DNA of 64,000 nucleotides from assembly GCA_035048485.1 (NCBI GenBank), contig CM068584.1:67146179-67210178 (forward strand), in the 5' to 3' direction. Made by a program: the position numbers and the translations under genes. Of this stretch, positions 24,838-37,784 are shown in pieces. Origin of the DNA: Pteria penguin. Taxonomy: Eukaryota > Mollusca > Bivalvia > Pterioida > Pteriidae. The notes below the pieces were generated by a model. That model did not search any database. It was not told the origin of the DNA and worked only from the letters and a program-made list of their open reading frames with translations. Numbering within the stretch: the stretch's first letter is position 1; each line of letters starts with the position of its first letter.

Positions 24838-24912
24838 AACTACTACTACTACTACTACTACTACTATTATTATTATTGTTGCTGTTGTTGTTGTAAATGT
24901 TATTAATAATAA
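24646..24912. repeat. Compound palindromic microsatellite, unit C intron
   Basis: Nested order (CAA), (TAG), (TAA), (TTA), (CTA), (TTA), (TTG), as in unit A, with interruptions. Homopolymer-like reading frames here are artefacts. Confidence 0.95.
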
Positions 24913-25447
24913 GAAGAAGAATAATAATTAAAACTTTAATAATTAAAATTTTAAAAAATTAATAAATAAAACTGTACACTTCATTCATAGAGTACTGAGT
25001 ATGGCGCACTTGCATAGCTCTGTACGTAGACGGGTTTCTTTGGCTCTTACCTCTGGGAAGATTTGGTAATTAGCTTGCTATTCAAATTTTTATAATTCTG
25101 ACTTCCACACTTTTGGCTTTGAGCATCAGGTGTGAGTCTTAAATTTACAAAATGGGCATATACTGGACTATATTAAGACACACACATTCTTTATTCAGTG
25201 ATGAAGGAATCCTAACGAATAAATGATTCCAAATTATAACCTTTCAAATGGGCCACAATGAAGATTCTAATGCCACTGTATCCCATCCAGTCATCGATTT
25301 CCTTCTCACTTGTATGCTATTGCATATTTACGGTACAATTACTACAAGGCTGAAATAGAGGGAGGGTTATGTCATAAATATTTATTATTTATAAGAACTT
25401 GATGCGCCCATATTTGCATTTGAAGTATGATTTACCATACATTTCAG

Positions 25448-28381
25448 ATGTTTAAGCTGTTGCTGTGTGTTGCTTTGACGGTGGTGTACGTTGAGTACAG
25501 CAATGCCTGCTCCTGCTTTCCTACACATCCTCAGATACGATTCTGTAAAGCTGATTTTGGTAGGTTTGACTTCAATATGTATAACGTTATTATGTAATCT
25601 AAACTTGAATTAACTGTAAAACAGTTCGAGTTGAGCAAAGTTAGAGTTAAGGATGTATATATTAAGAAATCTGAATCGAACTTGAAATTAGTTAGATTAA
25701 ATGGAAATTTCGAGTTAGCTTTCCTCATGTAAATGAAAGTCAAGTATATATTGTTAATGTATACATATCAAGATGACATCATACCTACATCATAAAAACC
25801 AAGTGTATTCCATGAGTGTATTGTAATATTTCGATTTATTCAATTATGTATATATCTTTTCATTCATTCATTACTTTCACCTTTTTTGTTTAAGCATTCA
25901 AAGTACAAATATTAAGCAAGAGCATAGTAAGGAAAGGAATTAGTTCCCATTACAAATACAGAGTGAAGGTCACCTACGATTTCATGGTATGGCATTTACT
26001 GAATATTAAACATTTTGATGTTATATATATATGTATATCTATATCATGTAACTTTTTTGTTTAATGTCATATGACATTTTTCTCTTTAATATTTTGTTTG
26101 ATATTCTGTGCACTTCTGTTTGCGCCTAGATCTCATGGTTGGTCCATTCTGTAATCTATAGCTGGTAATTTGATGCTACATTGTAAATTTCGAATATGCA
26201 TGGTCCATGTACATGATATCTAATAAGGCATTGTAGGTTTTGGAGATAAATATTACTATAATGTAAGTTTTAAAAATATCACTATACAATAGACCTCACA
26301 CCTGGTTTGTAGTGTTACATTAAACTCTATAATCTCTTCTTTCACTGTACTAGACAGACACCTGTTCTTTGTACACATTAAATGACTTCATATTACACAG
26401 TCCAATCAATATTTTTTCAGACATTAACGAAACATAAGAGGAACCCGAAATACACATATATATACACACCTACTGGGTCAAACTTTTGTGGCGTAAACAT
26501 CCCGGTAGGAGGCACTAAATGGCTGATATCAGGTACACTTTAGTATCATCAAACATTCATTACCGTACATTGATTACAAATTGAATGGAGTCTTAGGACT
26601 TTTTAAACATTTGAAATAAATCCTTCGGATAAAACTGAATTATCCTTTTGATTTTGGTAATTGGTGATTGAAAATTAGACAGATTTGCATAATTAAAATT
26701 AATAAACAGTTGTCAGACGACATCAGAGCTCGATAAAATGGGGGGGGGGGGGGGGGGAATTTCCAACATGTTGCATAGATAGAATTCCAAACAAAACGTA
26801 ATACTGAACGAGGTATTATATTTAGAGATCCTATATGCAGTATTAAGGTTCAAGAAAATAGAATAGAATAGAATAACATTATAAAACCAATGTCAAATTT
26901 CAAGGTCACCTTAATCAAAGGATTCCTTGTCATTTTGGCTTTGTATATATGAAACGTATAGACTTTAATATAAGGTAAAAGGACATTATATCAAATGAAA
27001 GATATTGTCATATTGAATCTATATATTAGAATATATTAATACTTTATCTCTTACATTTCAAAAGAACGCTCTGACCCGGAGGAATCGGCAGTAGAAAACG
27101 AAACCCTATCATTTACTGTTCAAGCTATATAGTTCCGGTTAAACCTTTTCAAAAGCGAGAGAAAGTCGAGGGTCGGGTTACTAGGTCACAAAAAAAAAAA
27201 AACAAATGAAAGGACTTATCCTGATTAGTCTTTATGTGAAATATGAACTTTCTTTATCTCACAGTTTAAAAATATATAGCCCAGATTAAAGGTTTTGAAA
27301 TTAGGTCAAGCCCAAAGTATACTTCATTCGGTCGAAAGCCATGGTACCAAAATGAAGGATCTGTTCTTAAATAATCTATGCATGAAATCCTTATCTCTCA
27401 TGGTTCAAACGGTAGAGCCCAGGTTAACGTTTTGTCTACACCATGGGACAATAACTACGTCGGATATGACATTAGCTCTCCAGGCTAGCTGACAGAAAAT
27501 GATAGAAATGACAGGAAAAGAAAGAAAAGAAAATGAGAATAATAGATATTTATAGACATCAAGTATTATTACATAGAGGAATTACTGACCTCTAATATGT
27601 ATAATATTTTTAATACAATTTCCTCATCAGGAACCACTTATAAAGGAAAAAAGTCTACAAGTATTTGTAATTGGAACCAGAAGATTAGGGAATTAACAAC
27701 GTATCAGAGGAGATCACTAAAGCTTGGGAACTATAAGAAAGGTTGTAAATGTGTGGCCAAGTCAACCGCCGTAAGTTATATGAATAAGACCAAATGTTTT
27801 TTAATATTTAATGAAAATGTTTTACTAAATTCAAAGAAAATGTTTGTCGTATATGAGTATTCTAAATGACTTCTTGCAGAATAAATTTTTAGTTACAGAG
27901 AATGATACTTTCTCCTTGAACGAGGAGCGTAGGCCAAAACTTCATTTATATATATATATATATGTGATCTCGTTTTTACATCTTTTTGTATTTTCATAAA
28001 CGTACTTTATATTGATATTTATATATGTATTCTATTATGAGTGGTAATGATGGTTTCCTGCCATTAACACATACCTGAATAATGAAATAGTGAGATACAT
28101 TTGGCAAGTCACTTAAGTTTTGTGTAGATTGAATTATACATAAGTTGTCATTTTAATTACTGTCACATACTACGTGTGGATTTAAGTGGTTGGGTTGTGC
28201 TGCAGGGAATCCATGTGTAGGTGTGTGTGTCTGTCAAAAAGAATAACGATACTTTTCATTATTTTAGCTGCTGTGTAACACTATGGGAATCGACAAATAC
28301 TGTTACAATAAACATGCTATCTGCGTCACGGATGCAACCAAAGGCTGTAAATGGATCAAAGAAGCTGGTAAATGTACGTAA
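25448..28381 (+). CDS. TIMP copy C, complete
   Basis: Five coding exons: 25448-25559, 25895-25986, 26421-26532, 27631-27770 and 28268-28381, 570 nt, 189 residues, all GT/AG and in phase, with intact TATA promoter and poly(A) signal (28450). Secreted metalloproteinase inhibitor by family: signal peptide to SNA, mature CSCFPTHPQIRFC, strand A/AB loop in the second exon, NFCGVNIPVGG in the third, W-N-Q..GCKC in the fourth, MGIDKYCYNKHAICVTD and GCKWIKEAGKCT at the end. Twelve mature cysteines. At about 189 residues it is slightly shorter than vertebrate TIMPs, from a shorter C-terminal domain. Exon 1 matches B, introns 2-3 match A and D, and the 3' part matches B, so the gene is a mosaic. Likely functional. 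Confidence 0.92.
26740..26757. repeat. Poly-G tract, unit C
   Basis: Uninterrupted G run longer than in unit A, at the same intron 3 site. Confidence 0.85.
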
Positions 28382-28526
28382 CGTACAAAAATATCCCACA
28401 GATTGTCATATAAAATCAAATTGTAGACACGTATCTTTGACAACATGAAAATAAACATGCTGCTACTGAATGAATGCATTATTTGTTATATAATAACAAT
28501 TTATTTCCACAAACCTACCTTCCTAC

Positions 28527-28581
28527 ATACATACATACATACATACCTTCCTACATACATACATACATACATACATACGTA
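28527..28581. repeat. (CATA)n microsatellite, unit C
   Basis: Short version of the post-TIMP CATA array, again joined directly to the mariner relic. Confidence 0.9.
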
Positions 28582-28604
28582 TATACCCACGTACCCACGT
28601 AAAC

Positions 28605-28800
28605 TAAGATCTTTACTACAAGGTAAGGATTTCGGGAAAAATAAGGATGTAATGATCGCTGTATATGAACAATTAAGGGTCCAGAATAAAGAATACTTTT
28701 CTGATGGGAATCAGAACTTGAAACAGAGATGGCGACAGTGGATTGGATTGAAAATATTTTAAAAAGACAATTCTCTCATTCCTGTGTATTTAAAAATACA
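28605..28800 (+). pseudogene. Mariner-like transposase C-terminal relic C
   Basis: Same relic as in unit B: RSLLQGKDFGKNKDV and YFSDGNQNLKQRWRQW. It shares the microsatellite-to-relic junction with B, so both descend from one deletion event. Confidence 0.7.
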
Positions 28801-28892
28801 TAGTGCCCTGAACTTTTTGACTATACTTCATAAAAGGCAATGCTTATCATGTGGGGTTTTTTTGTTTGTTTGTTTTTGTTTGTTTGTTTGTT

Positions 28893-28925
28893 GGGGGGTT
28901 TTTTTGGGGGGGGGGGGGGGGGGGT
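28893..28925. repeat. G-rich tract
   Basis: Runs of G6, G5 and more than 15 G separated by T tracts. It lies inside a segment where unit C lost sequence relative to A (7140-7780), and it has G4-forming potential. Confidence 0.8.
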
Positions 28926-29250
28926 TGGCAACCAGAAACAACTTTGTGTCACCAACATCGGATACAGAGCGAAGATGACGTCCTTTTACAATACGTCTAA
29001 AAGCTGTATAGCTTTCATTAAGAAACATTGTAAAAGTTGTCTTTCGTTTTTGAAAAGGTTTTAGAACGAATCATTCACCCATTCCAATGTATGTCTCTGA
29101 TTTAAATTTCAACAGATATTTTGTTGGTTTACATGGTAAGGTTTAAACTTATTATATGAAAAATGAAAAATCCGAAAGTAACTGGTGTCAAGTGACTATG
29201 GCACTAACAACAATGTACCATTGCAGACATTCATGGACACCAAAACTTTC

Positions 29251-29500
29251 CGAGGTGAGAGCAGGTGCCTGGGAGGAGTAAGCGTTTCCTGTCAGAGGTG
29301 AGAACACCAGGTGCCCGGGAGGAGAGCGTCTCCTGTCAGAGGTGAGAGGAGGTGCCTGGGAGGAGTAAGCGTCTCCTGTCAGAGGTGAGACCAGGTGTCC
29401 GGGAGGAGTAAGCGTTTCCTGGCAGAGGTGAGACCAGGTGCCCAGGAGGAATAAGCGTCTCCTGTCAGAGGTGAGACCAGGTGCCGGGATGGAGTCAGCG
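29251..29500. repeat. 43-bp minisatellite, unit C
   Basis: About six units of the repeat described at 8061, starting again at the donor-like end of the exon-like fragment. Confidence 0.9.
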
Positions 29501-31747
29501 TCTCATGCATTACTAGTCACACCTGCCATGAATGTCCTCACATATGGAAGAAAGAAGAGTAAGTTAGCAACAATAACTCTAAAAACAATTTACTGCTTAA
29601 GTAATGAGACACATCCTCTACCTATTGTACCTCATCATAGTTGAGGTCCAAAGCTACTGACATCAGATGATATATACCCATGCCGACGTATTAACATCAA
29701 AGGTAGAATCCCTCTTTCCGCAAATTGCTTGAGCATTCTGCGGGTAGCCAAATGCTCTGGAATTAATTCTGAAGTATCTTATATCACCAGACTGGCTGTA
29801 GGATATAATAATAATAATAGTAATAATTCTAATAACAATAATAATAATAACAATAATAATAATAATAACTAGAGCTTACCTGTTGCCGAGGCAACATGGC
29901 GGGTATTCTTCTTTCGAAGTAAAGAGAAACAAACGAAATTCAAATAAAAGAAACATTATGAATTTTCATACAAAATACATGTATACTGGATATCCATAAA
30001 CAAAACCGAGGTACTTCAATGAATATACGCATTTATTGCGACATCATACAGATGTCGCTAAAGACAAAGAACAAATATATACATACATATATGTATATAT
30101 CTCACCGACACACCATGTAAACACACGAATGTAAATAAAGCGACATGAATACAGCTATCGAGAAAAGTGGTGACGTAATGCAACATAACTGGACAGAATG
30201 CGCGTCTAAATGGTCAATATACCAACTAGATGATTATTTCGATAAGGTTACAAAGAAAATAAAATGAAAAAAAAAAATAAATATAAACAAACAAAATAAA
30301 ACAAAGAAACCAGGAATAGAAATGAATATTCAAAATGCTTTTCATACGATTAAGAAATTATTCAAGTATTCACAAAGTAAGGTTTCGCTATTTTCCTGCT
30401 CATGTATCTACAAATACTCCTACACACAATCACACTACATTACAAAAGTTTTATAGACAATTCCTTATTTCTTGTACTAACCACTTCATATTGCAGGTTT
30501 CCTTTATAATTGTCATATTGGTAAGTATTCCACATGTATAGCGCAGTAACTCTCGATTAATAAACACATATCTGAAGTCCTGTATAAAGCGGTGCTGTGC
30601 GAGGTAGGCAAGGCAAATTCACCGCGCTTCTCTTATGTGCAATCGCGACGCTTGGAGATGAATTCTTCACAGCGGTGTTCAGCAGCAGCTGGTATAGCGC
30701 TAAAAAAATACGACTTTTATTTAAGAATTCGAATTCATAATACTTTCATAAATTTTCTTTCCTATATTTTGTTCATACCACGAATAAGAAAGTAACATCA
30801 AAATTACGCAAGTAAGATGTTTTTAAAATTCTTAAATTTCTCACTTTAAAATATTGTGAAATATGTTTTCATCCTAAATGTGTTATGTAAAATCGTTTTG
30901 TATTATTCTTGAAACGATAACAAAACAAAAAACTTTTGCAACTTACATAATAGTTTAAAAAAAGTAAAATTAACCTAGCGTTTTAACTATAAGAGGTACA
31001 AAATCGCTGTTAATAAATGTTCAAGAACTTTACCTGTAGAACATGACAGCGAAGATTTGGAAGATCTTGCATTAAAAGTAAAATCTGCATACGAGTAAAT
31101 TGAAAAAGTAGATATTGTGATTTCGTTGTCTTGCAAAGCCTTATATTTCAAAATTATTTTAGTAAAATGGGAGTATGTGTCTGTGAGAGCGAATAGCAGG
31201 GAGATGAGTTATGAAGAGGCAGGGTTTTTTTTTTTTAGAAAATTGCTGCAAAAATGCTGCTAACTACGGCTCGTAATCGTAGCATTCCGAGAGTGGCTCT
31301 CGATAGCGTATTGCGCACGATCTCGGGAAATGGCAGGTTTTCGAATTTTCAAAATGAATTATAGAGAGTGAAGCATTCTCTTTTTCTGGTTCTTTTGGCT
31401 TTTTTTTTCTGAGATTTTAAATCGTTTTGTAATATTTTCCCAAAGCTAAAACAAAAACTAAAAAGTTTGAAAATTACATAATAACTTTCAGATTTAAACT
31501 CAATTAGCGTCTTTACTAAAACCGGTTCCTTACCGGCGCGTTAATTTCATTGTCAGAAACTATACCTGTACAATATAAACAAGAAGGTTTGAAGAGTCTA
31601 GCATGCATCATAAAAGGTATAGTTGAGAACATGTTTATAAAATACGGTTACGTAATTTCAATTACAACAAGAATTTTTCTTATAAATATGTGAAACTTTG
31701 CTTTGACAATTAGCAGAAGAGAGATAATTGCAGTCAAATGTACCAGG

Positions 31748-31748
<1 letters not shown>

Positions 31749-31784
<36 letters not shown>

Positions 31785-31931
31785 GTATAGAAGACACTTC
31801 AGAATAACGGATGAGTCGTCTGATGGAATCGGAAAATCCAAATAATAATAATATTAAGTAAAAGAAAAAAAAAAGAAAGGAAGACATCTGACAAATTTGT
31901 ATCACACAAACCATCCAGGAAATGCACTCAA

Positions 31932-32006
<75 letters not shown>

Positions 32007-32007
32007 A

Positions 32008-32056
<49 letters not shown>
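31749..32056. repeat. (AAT)n and (GAT)n microsatellites closing unit C
   Basis: AAT run at 31749-31786, then AAT plus GAT runs at 31936-32056. Frames reading poly-H, poly-S or poly-L here are artefacts. Confidence 0.95.
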
Positions 32057-32058
<2 letters not shown>

Positions 32059-33009
32059 TACTAGGCATAATGATATTCGTATAACTTGTGGTATTATTAT
32101 GTTTGTTAAAATGGGAACCATTCAGCAAAGTTATAAAGCGTTTACAGAATATTATTCTCATTTACTAATCATTGTTATCCGCCAATACAACACAATAAAA
32201 ATGCTATATTTTTCCTTGTTATGTTAACCACTGATGTACACATGTTGTTTTAAATCTAAACTAGGCCAATTTGTGTGCAATAATATTTTTGAACACCGAA
32301 TCAAAGCGAGTATTAAGTGGATTCAATGTCTACGTTGTCGTCTCTGGTAAAACAGAACTCACGAAATATACCATCTACACACATAATACACGAGTACTGC
32401 CGTTTTATCATATAAATTGATATCTAACCCTCCCCCAACCCCCTATAAGTTCTTTAAAGATGTAACATTCTTAAATGCTTTTGATACATGTTTACATGTG
32501 TGTCTGAAAACAGAAAAACCGTATTACCTCATCAGTTGTTAGATGACATACAACTGCTTGCTCTATTACCTTAAATAGTTCATGAATAACTTAATAGCCA
32601 CTGATAAACTTGCTTTACACATAAAATTCAGTGTTCCGACTTTGCAACCAACCCTTCTAGGTTTATTGTATAGTCAATTCAGCTGATGCTTACACTATAA
32701 AGATGATCTAATGGAAGGTAATTTTCTCGCGATCATGGCCAGGGCCAAATTGTGAAAACCGCCGGTGAGGTCGGGAAAAACTGAATTAAAACACTATTGA
32801 CAGACAGAATTAGAAAAAGAAGAAGTATCTCATAGTCCATGGAATAAGAGGACAGTATCGTGTATAGTGTTATATTCAGACAAATGCGAACCCAAATAAA
32901 ATCGAGGTGACACCAGGTGCCCGGGAGGAGAATTTAAACAGTCATTAATGTGTCCGGCATGAATAGTGTCTACATTTGTTACTGCACATTTATTACATAT
33001 AGCATTTAA

Positions 33010-35308
33010 AGCTGGCCCCTCACCATAAAAAGCCGAAATGTTTCGAATTTTTTTACGGGAGCGAGGTCGACATACATGTAGGTCAACCTAGCTCCCGTAT
33101 GTTTTATGAATACTAATTGAACCTCTGACCCAAATGCTCTCGCTTACCATATAAAAGAAATGTCAAATCGGCAAACGGTGACATTTTCCTGGCGGCGACC
33201 TGCACGGACGGTCAGCATGGTTGTACAAAACGTATGAAAACTTTTTTCCTCACTATGCACTTTACATAGATATTTAACACTTACAGCACTAGATGGATTC
33301 ATTTATTTATATTTTTACATTTATTTAATTCCTTTACAATAATTTGTGTCTATAATTTCATTTTTGACTGATCTGATACAATACGGATGCAAGTCTACAT
33401 GTATAGTGTAAACATGCATATGTTATTGCATTTCATAACATGATCCACTGCAGATTAGAGACGCAAGGGTCTTGTCTGACTAAACCACTTCTTGCCTTAT
33501 CCTTTAAACCCGTCTTCCATATTCTACCCGGGTGGCATTCGCCCAAGTTCACTGCCCTCAAATTTACACTTTTTCCCTACATCCCACCCCTCCCCTCATT
33601 TCTTCTCCTTCCCACCTCACCTCAAAAACAAAATTAAATTCGAAATTAGTATACAGCATTCCCAAGGACAATTTCTTCAATTCAGAGTGTTCGATTATAA
33701 GTATTTTTAGATTTACAGAGGCAGAAATGATGGAAAGAAGAAAAAAGCTGTATGTTCTTCAAACATCATAAGTTTTTTTTACCTGGTCTTTTCTTGGGGG
33801 GTTGGGGGGTTGGGTTAGTGGGACAACAGTGATGGATGGGTAAGAAGCTCCGCAATGTTTTGTATAATTCTATGAATGGGGATCCATGTCAAGTCGGACA
33901 GTTACAAACAAACATTATTATTAATTCTAATTAATATATGATTTTTAAACAATTTTCGTTCTCTTCACACCTGCGCCTCCCAATTCCGTTTTTTGCATCT
34001 GTCTAAGAGATCTTGGGCAAAAAAAGCGCTCGGTCGTTCCGTCCGTCTGTATGTACCTCCGTAAATCTGCAGTGCCTAATAACTTTCAATAGAATGTTGT
34101 TACAGTTACCAACATTCAACAGTAAGTATATCCCCTAAGCGTCATCATGTGACCCTGGGGTAGAACATTGACAGCTATGTTTATTAGCAGCTGGGGCATT
34201 CGTGTTTCAAAAAACGCAGGTTGTTTAACTAAAAATGTTACTAGTTCTTGAATTTGTATGAACACCGTACTAGCCCCTAAATAACAATATAGATTATCAC
34301 AAAGGTGTCATATAGTTTTCTGTTTCCCTACTAGTATTGATGAAAAATGTTTGGACTTGAAATGAAATAAATAAAACAAAATAAAATAAATTAAAATAAT
34401 ACCTTTGTGAATCCAGACGTCAGAAGAGTCCTATAATTTACAAATAACATTATTCAGTATGCACCCACTATGTAGGATCGGGAACAGAATCTTATGTATA
34501 ATTTTGAAGATTTCGTCTTCAATCTATACCATTTCCTGTTTGTATGTTACTTATTCGAACACTCCAAAGGATGTGTCAACAAACTGATGTGTAAACTGAT
34601 GTGTATTTTTTTTACAGTAAAGTATACATGTATAAATAATATTATGCTTTCCAAATGTGTGGTCTGTTATGGAGTAATGGAATTTGGCTCATGTAATTTG
34701 GAGAAAGGATTGTATTACCTGAATATCATAAGTTTTCAAATTGCCTATATCTTATTGGCCTTTTTGCATTTGCATGGAGAGGGTGGGTTCGTTACAAGTA
34801 CAACTGAACACACAATACTATTTGTACAATATGATATATGTCACACCTGGTCATATTATAATATCTAAATAACTAGAACATGTAATATTATTTGTTCGTT
34901 CAACTTTAAAATTTGTTTATTTACGTCACACACGGTTGGGTGAGTGGCCTTTTCGTGGCAAATGCATAAAGCATTACAGTATCATGTGATCTTTTGTTAT
35001 AATTAACTTTGTATTCTTTATGTATGTTGCTTTAAAAATGAAGAAACGAAAAAGGAAATATATAGAGATAATTACATGTACATCTGTTTGTGACGCCATG
35101 TTGCCTTTGTCGTGTCTTCGATGAAATGTCACGGTTGCATGACTACGGCTGTTTCTTTTATACCAAGGGAGAAAGCTCTGTTCGAGCATTTGGGTTAGAC
35201 GTTCATTTAATATTCATAAAACATACGGGAGTGAGGTTGACCTAGGTCAACTTCGGTCCCGTAAAAATTTTTCGAAACACCTCGGCTTTTTATGGTGAAA
35301 GGCCAGCT
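33010..35308. mobile_element. Non-autonomous DNA transposon, TTAA target duplication
   Basis: Element ends AGCTGGCC...GGCCAGCT with TTAA directly outside both (33006-33009 and 35309-35312). The empty site is visible in unit C as gcacttaattattg near 22788. Terminal inverted repeats are long, about 140 bp, aligning from the ends through the caaatgctc motif with roughly 85-90% identity by eye. Each arm contains a palindrome built on ggtTGACC..ggtcaacc flanked by CGGGAG/CTCCCG. TTAA duplications are typical of piggyBac, Kolobok and Sola3; the ends do not decide between them. No transposase was recognised inside. Frames at 33440-33771 and 34494-34868 (124 codons) have no recognisable domain. Confidence 0.85.
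33796..33822 (+). repeat. G4-forming motif
   Basis: Five G runs of three or more (G6, G6, G3, then GGG after TTAGT) within 27 nt inside the transposon. A candidate intramolecular quadruplex on the plus strand. Confidence 0.55.
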
Positions 35309-36535
35309 TTAATTATTGAAAATACGTCAGCGCAGTCTTTTCTCATCTGAACTAAAAAGTCTCATGTGAGCTTTACTGAACTAAATAGTCTCATGTGAGC
35401 TTTACTGAACTAAATAGTCTCATGTCTGTAAATGCTCATCGATTGTTCATTTTATAGTTAAAGGCATCTTTAAACAGTTATGGCGTTCCAAAATCAACAA
35501 CAGGACAAAAACGGAGTCAGGATAAATCGCCTGAGAAATATCCGGACCCACGTTCGGAATCAAACCGTTTTCTTCAGATCGGAAAATTTATTCTAGTTCT
35601 CATGACCAGTTTTCTGTGGCAATCCATTATGTCAGACCAGTCGGCATTTGAAAATATTATCATCAACATGCCAGATGTTCTTCGATACACTTATAATAAA
35701 CAGGATTACACATGTACATAATACAAGGCTTATTATTATGCAACGTTATACGAGTATGTTAACATCTTAATGTAGGAATAATATTCTTGTTTATTGCAAC
35801 TGCGTTCATAGCATGTTTTTCCTAATTGTAAATATGGAGAGATATGCACTGTAGTATTGTAGATATAGACAGATCATGCACTTTAGTATAGAAGTGAATG
35901 TCCTTCATGTCATTTCCTGAGTCGACGAAGTTTGACGTAAAACATTACTCAAACAAAGACACCCAGGGCCAAATCCAAAAATCTGTTAGATAAGTAAATA
36001 AAGAGTTGAAATCTCACGTCTTTTAGACATTTGATAAAGCCATGAGAAAAGCTCTAGAAGAAATACACATCTTACATGTTATTTTATGTTTTATGTCTTA
36101 GTTGTAGATCTGTTCTCACTTCCTTTTCAGTATATTTAGATCAACAATAATGTCACATTTTGTTTTCATATTTGTGCAAATAACATATACCAAAAAATCA
36201 GATCAAATGTCGGGTATTCATATATTATTATGATACCCACATCCACAACAAATAAAAAAAGCATCAAAACTCGTAAAGAGGAGAGCAATTTGTGATCTTT
36301 CCCATCTCTGTGACGAAATATCTAAAACATACATAATTCAGGTAAAAAGTCGACAAAAATATTTCATTATATCTAAGTTGATTGACCGACTTCAGTCGGT
36401 CCATTGAAGGAACAATATAGTAATAAGCGTTTATACTCTACTGTTCACCTTCTATGCATTCCCGTAAATGTCTTTGCCATAAAGTACGGCCTATATTCCA
36501 TGTAAGTTCAGAAAATCACACGACGGTCTGGATGG

Positions 36536-36741
36536 TATAAAGTGCACGAGAGGTTCACTGAACTACAGTCATAATATTTTAGCTCCCCTGAGCCATGGGT
36601 TACTCAGAATTTAAAACTAAACGTGAAAGAGTGTTGTTTTGCAGTTCATCTCTGAATTAAATATTCTGACAAAAATATTGAGACTTTTTATTTGAGAAAT
36701 TCAGAATTTTCTGATACATTCTTAGTTTCTCGTGAGCCCAG
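36536..36741 (+). promoter_or_regulatory. TIMP D core promoter and non-coding exon 1
   Basis: TATAAA at 36536-36541, predicted start near 36566, donor CCCAG/GTGAGT after 36741. The promoter is preserved although the gene downstream is broken. Confidence 0.65.
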
Positions 36742-37189
36742 GTGAGTGGTATAGGCCAATTTTGGCCTCTTGTTCTTCTAAAACAATATTATCACAATAT
36801 CACCAAACCAAATTTTATGGTAATGTGCACTACAAATAAACAGCTGTATCCACTGAACAAGATTTTCTGTGTATGACATGATACATATTCATTACTTTTT
36901 CTCTATAAAACGAGACGTAAATTTTAGAAATCATTCACAAACCAAAGTCGATCTATTCCATGAAGATAAGAATGTTATAGTATAGCTAACACTTTATACC
37001 TTAGTGTAGATATAAACCAACTCATATGTGTATAGGTCTCTTGTTGGAAGGTACCGCAGACCTACTATTCCGCTCTGGCGCATAGCCAAAAATAGATAAA
37101 TGAATAAATAAATAATACTAAATTACTTTAAAATTAATAATTAATGATAATAATGATACTAAAATTAATTATTACAACATCATCATTTA

Positions 37190-37292
37190 CAACAACAACA
37201 ACAACAACAACAACACCAATAGTAGTAGTAGTAGTAATAATAATAATAATAATAATAAAAATAAATATAATAATAATAATAATAATTGAAAA
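37190..37292. repeat. Compound microsatellite, unit D intron
   Basis: Reduced to (CAA)n, (TAG)n, (TAA)n. The complementary right-hand half seen in A and C is lost. Confidence 0.95.
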
Positions 37293-37784
37293 TCTAATAA
37301 TTAAAATTTAAAAAATTAATAAATAAAGCTGTACACTTCATTCATAGAGTACTGAGTATGGCCCACTTACATAGCTCTGTACGTAGACGGGTTTCTTTGG
37401 CTCTTACCTTTGGGAAGATTTGGTAATTAGCTTGCTATTCAAATAATTCTGACTTCCACACGTTTGCTTTGAGCATCAGCTGTGAGTTTTAAATTTTCGC
37501 TGGACTATAGTAAGACACACACATTCTTTATTCAGTGATTAAGGAATCCTAAGGAATAAATGATTCCAAATTATAACCTTTCAAATGGGCCACAATGAAG
37601 ATTCTAATGCCACTGTAGCCCATCCAGCCATCGATTTCCTTCTCACTTGTATGCTATTGCATTTTTACGGTACACTTACTACAAGGCTGAAATAGAGGGA
37701 GGGTTATGTCATAAATATTTATTATTTATGAGAACCCAATGCGTCTATATTTGCATTTGAAGTATGATTTACTATACATTTCAG

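Larger units (their letters stand above)
22925..35455 (+). repeat. Tandem duplication unit C (contains TIMP copy C)
   Basis: Third unit, the most complete, from the conserved block near 22930 to the end of the spacer interrupted by the TTAA-flanked DNA transposon. The upstream stretch 22925-23890 has no recognisable gene. The spacer 28980-32900 holds minisatellite, AAT/GAT arrays and AT-rich repeats only. Confidence 0.85.

Noticed and set aside
34494..34868. 124-residue ORF inside the TTAA-flanked transposon
   Set aside because: No recognisable motif and no DDE-type acidic pattern; listed only within the transposon entry.
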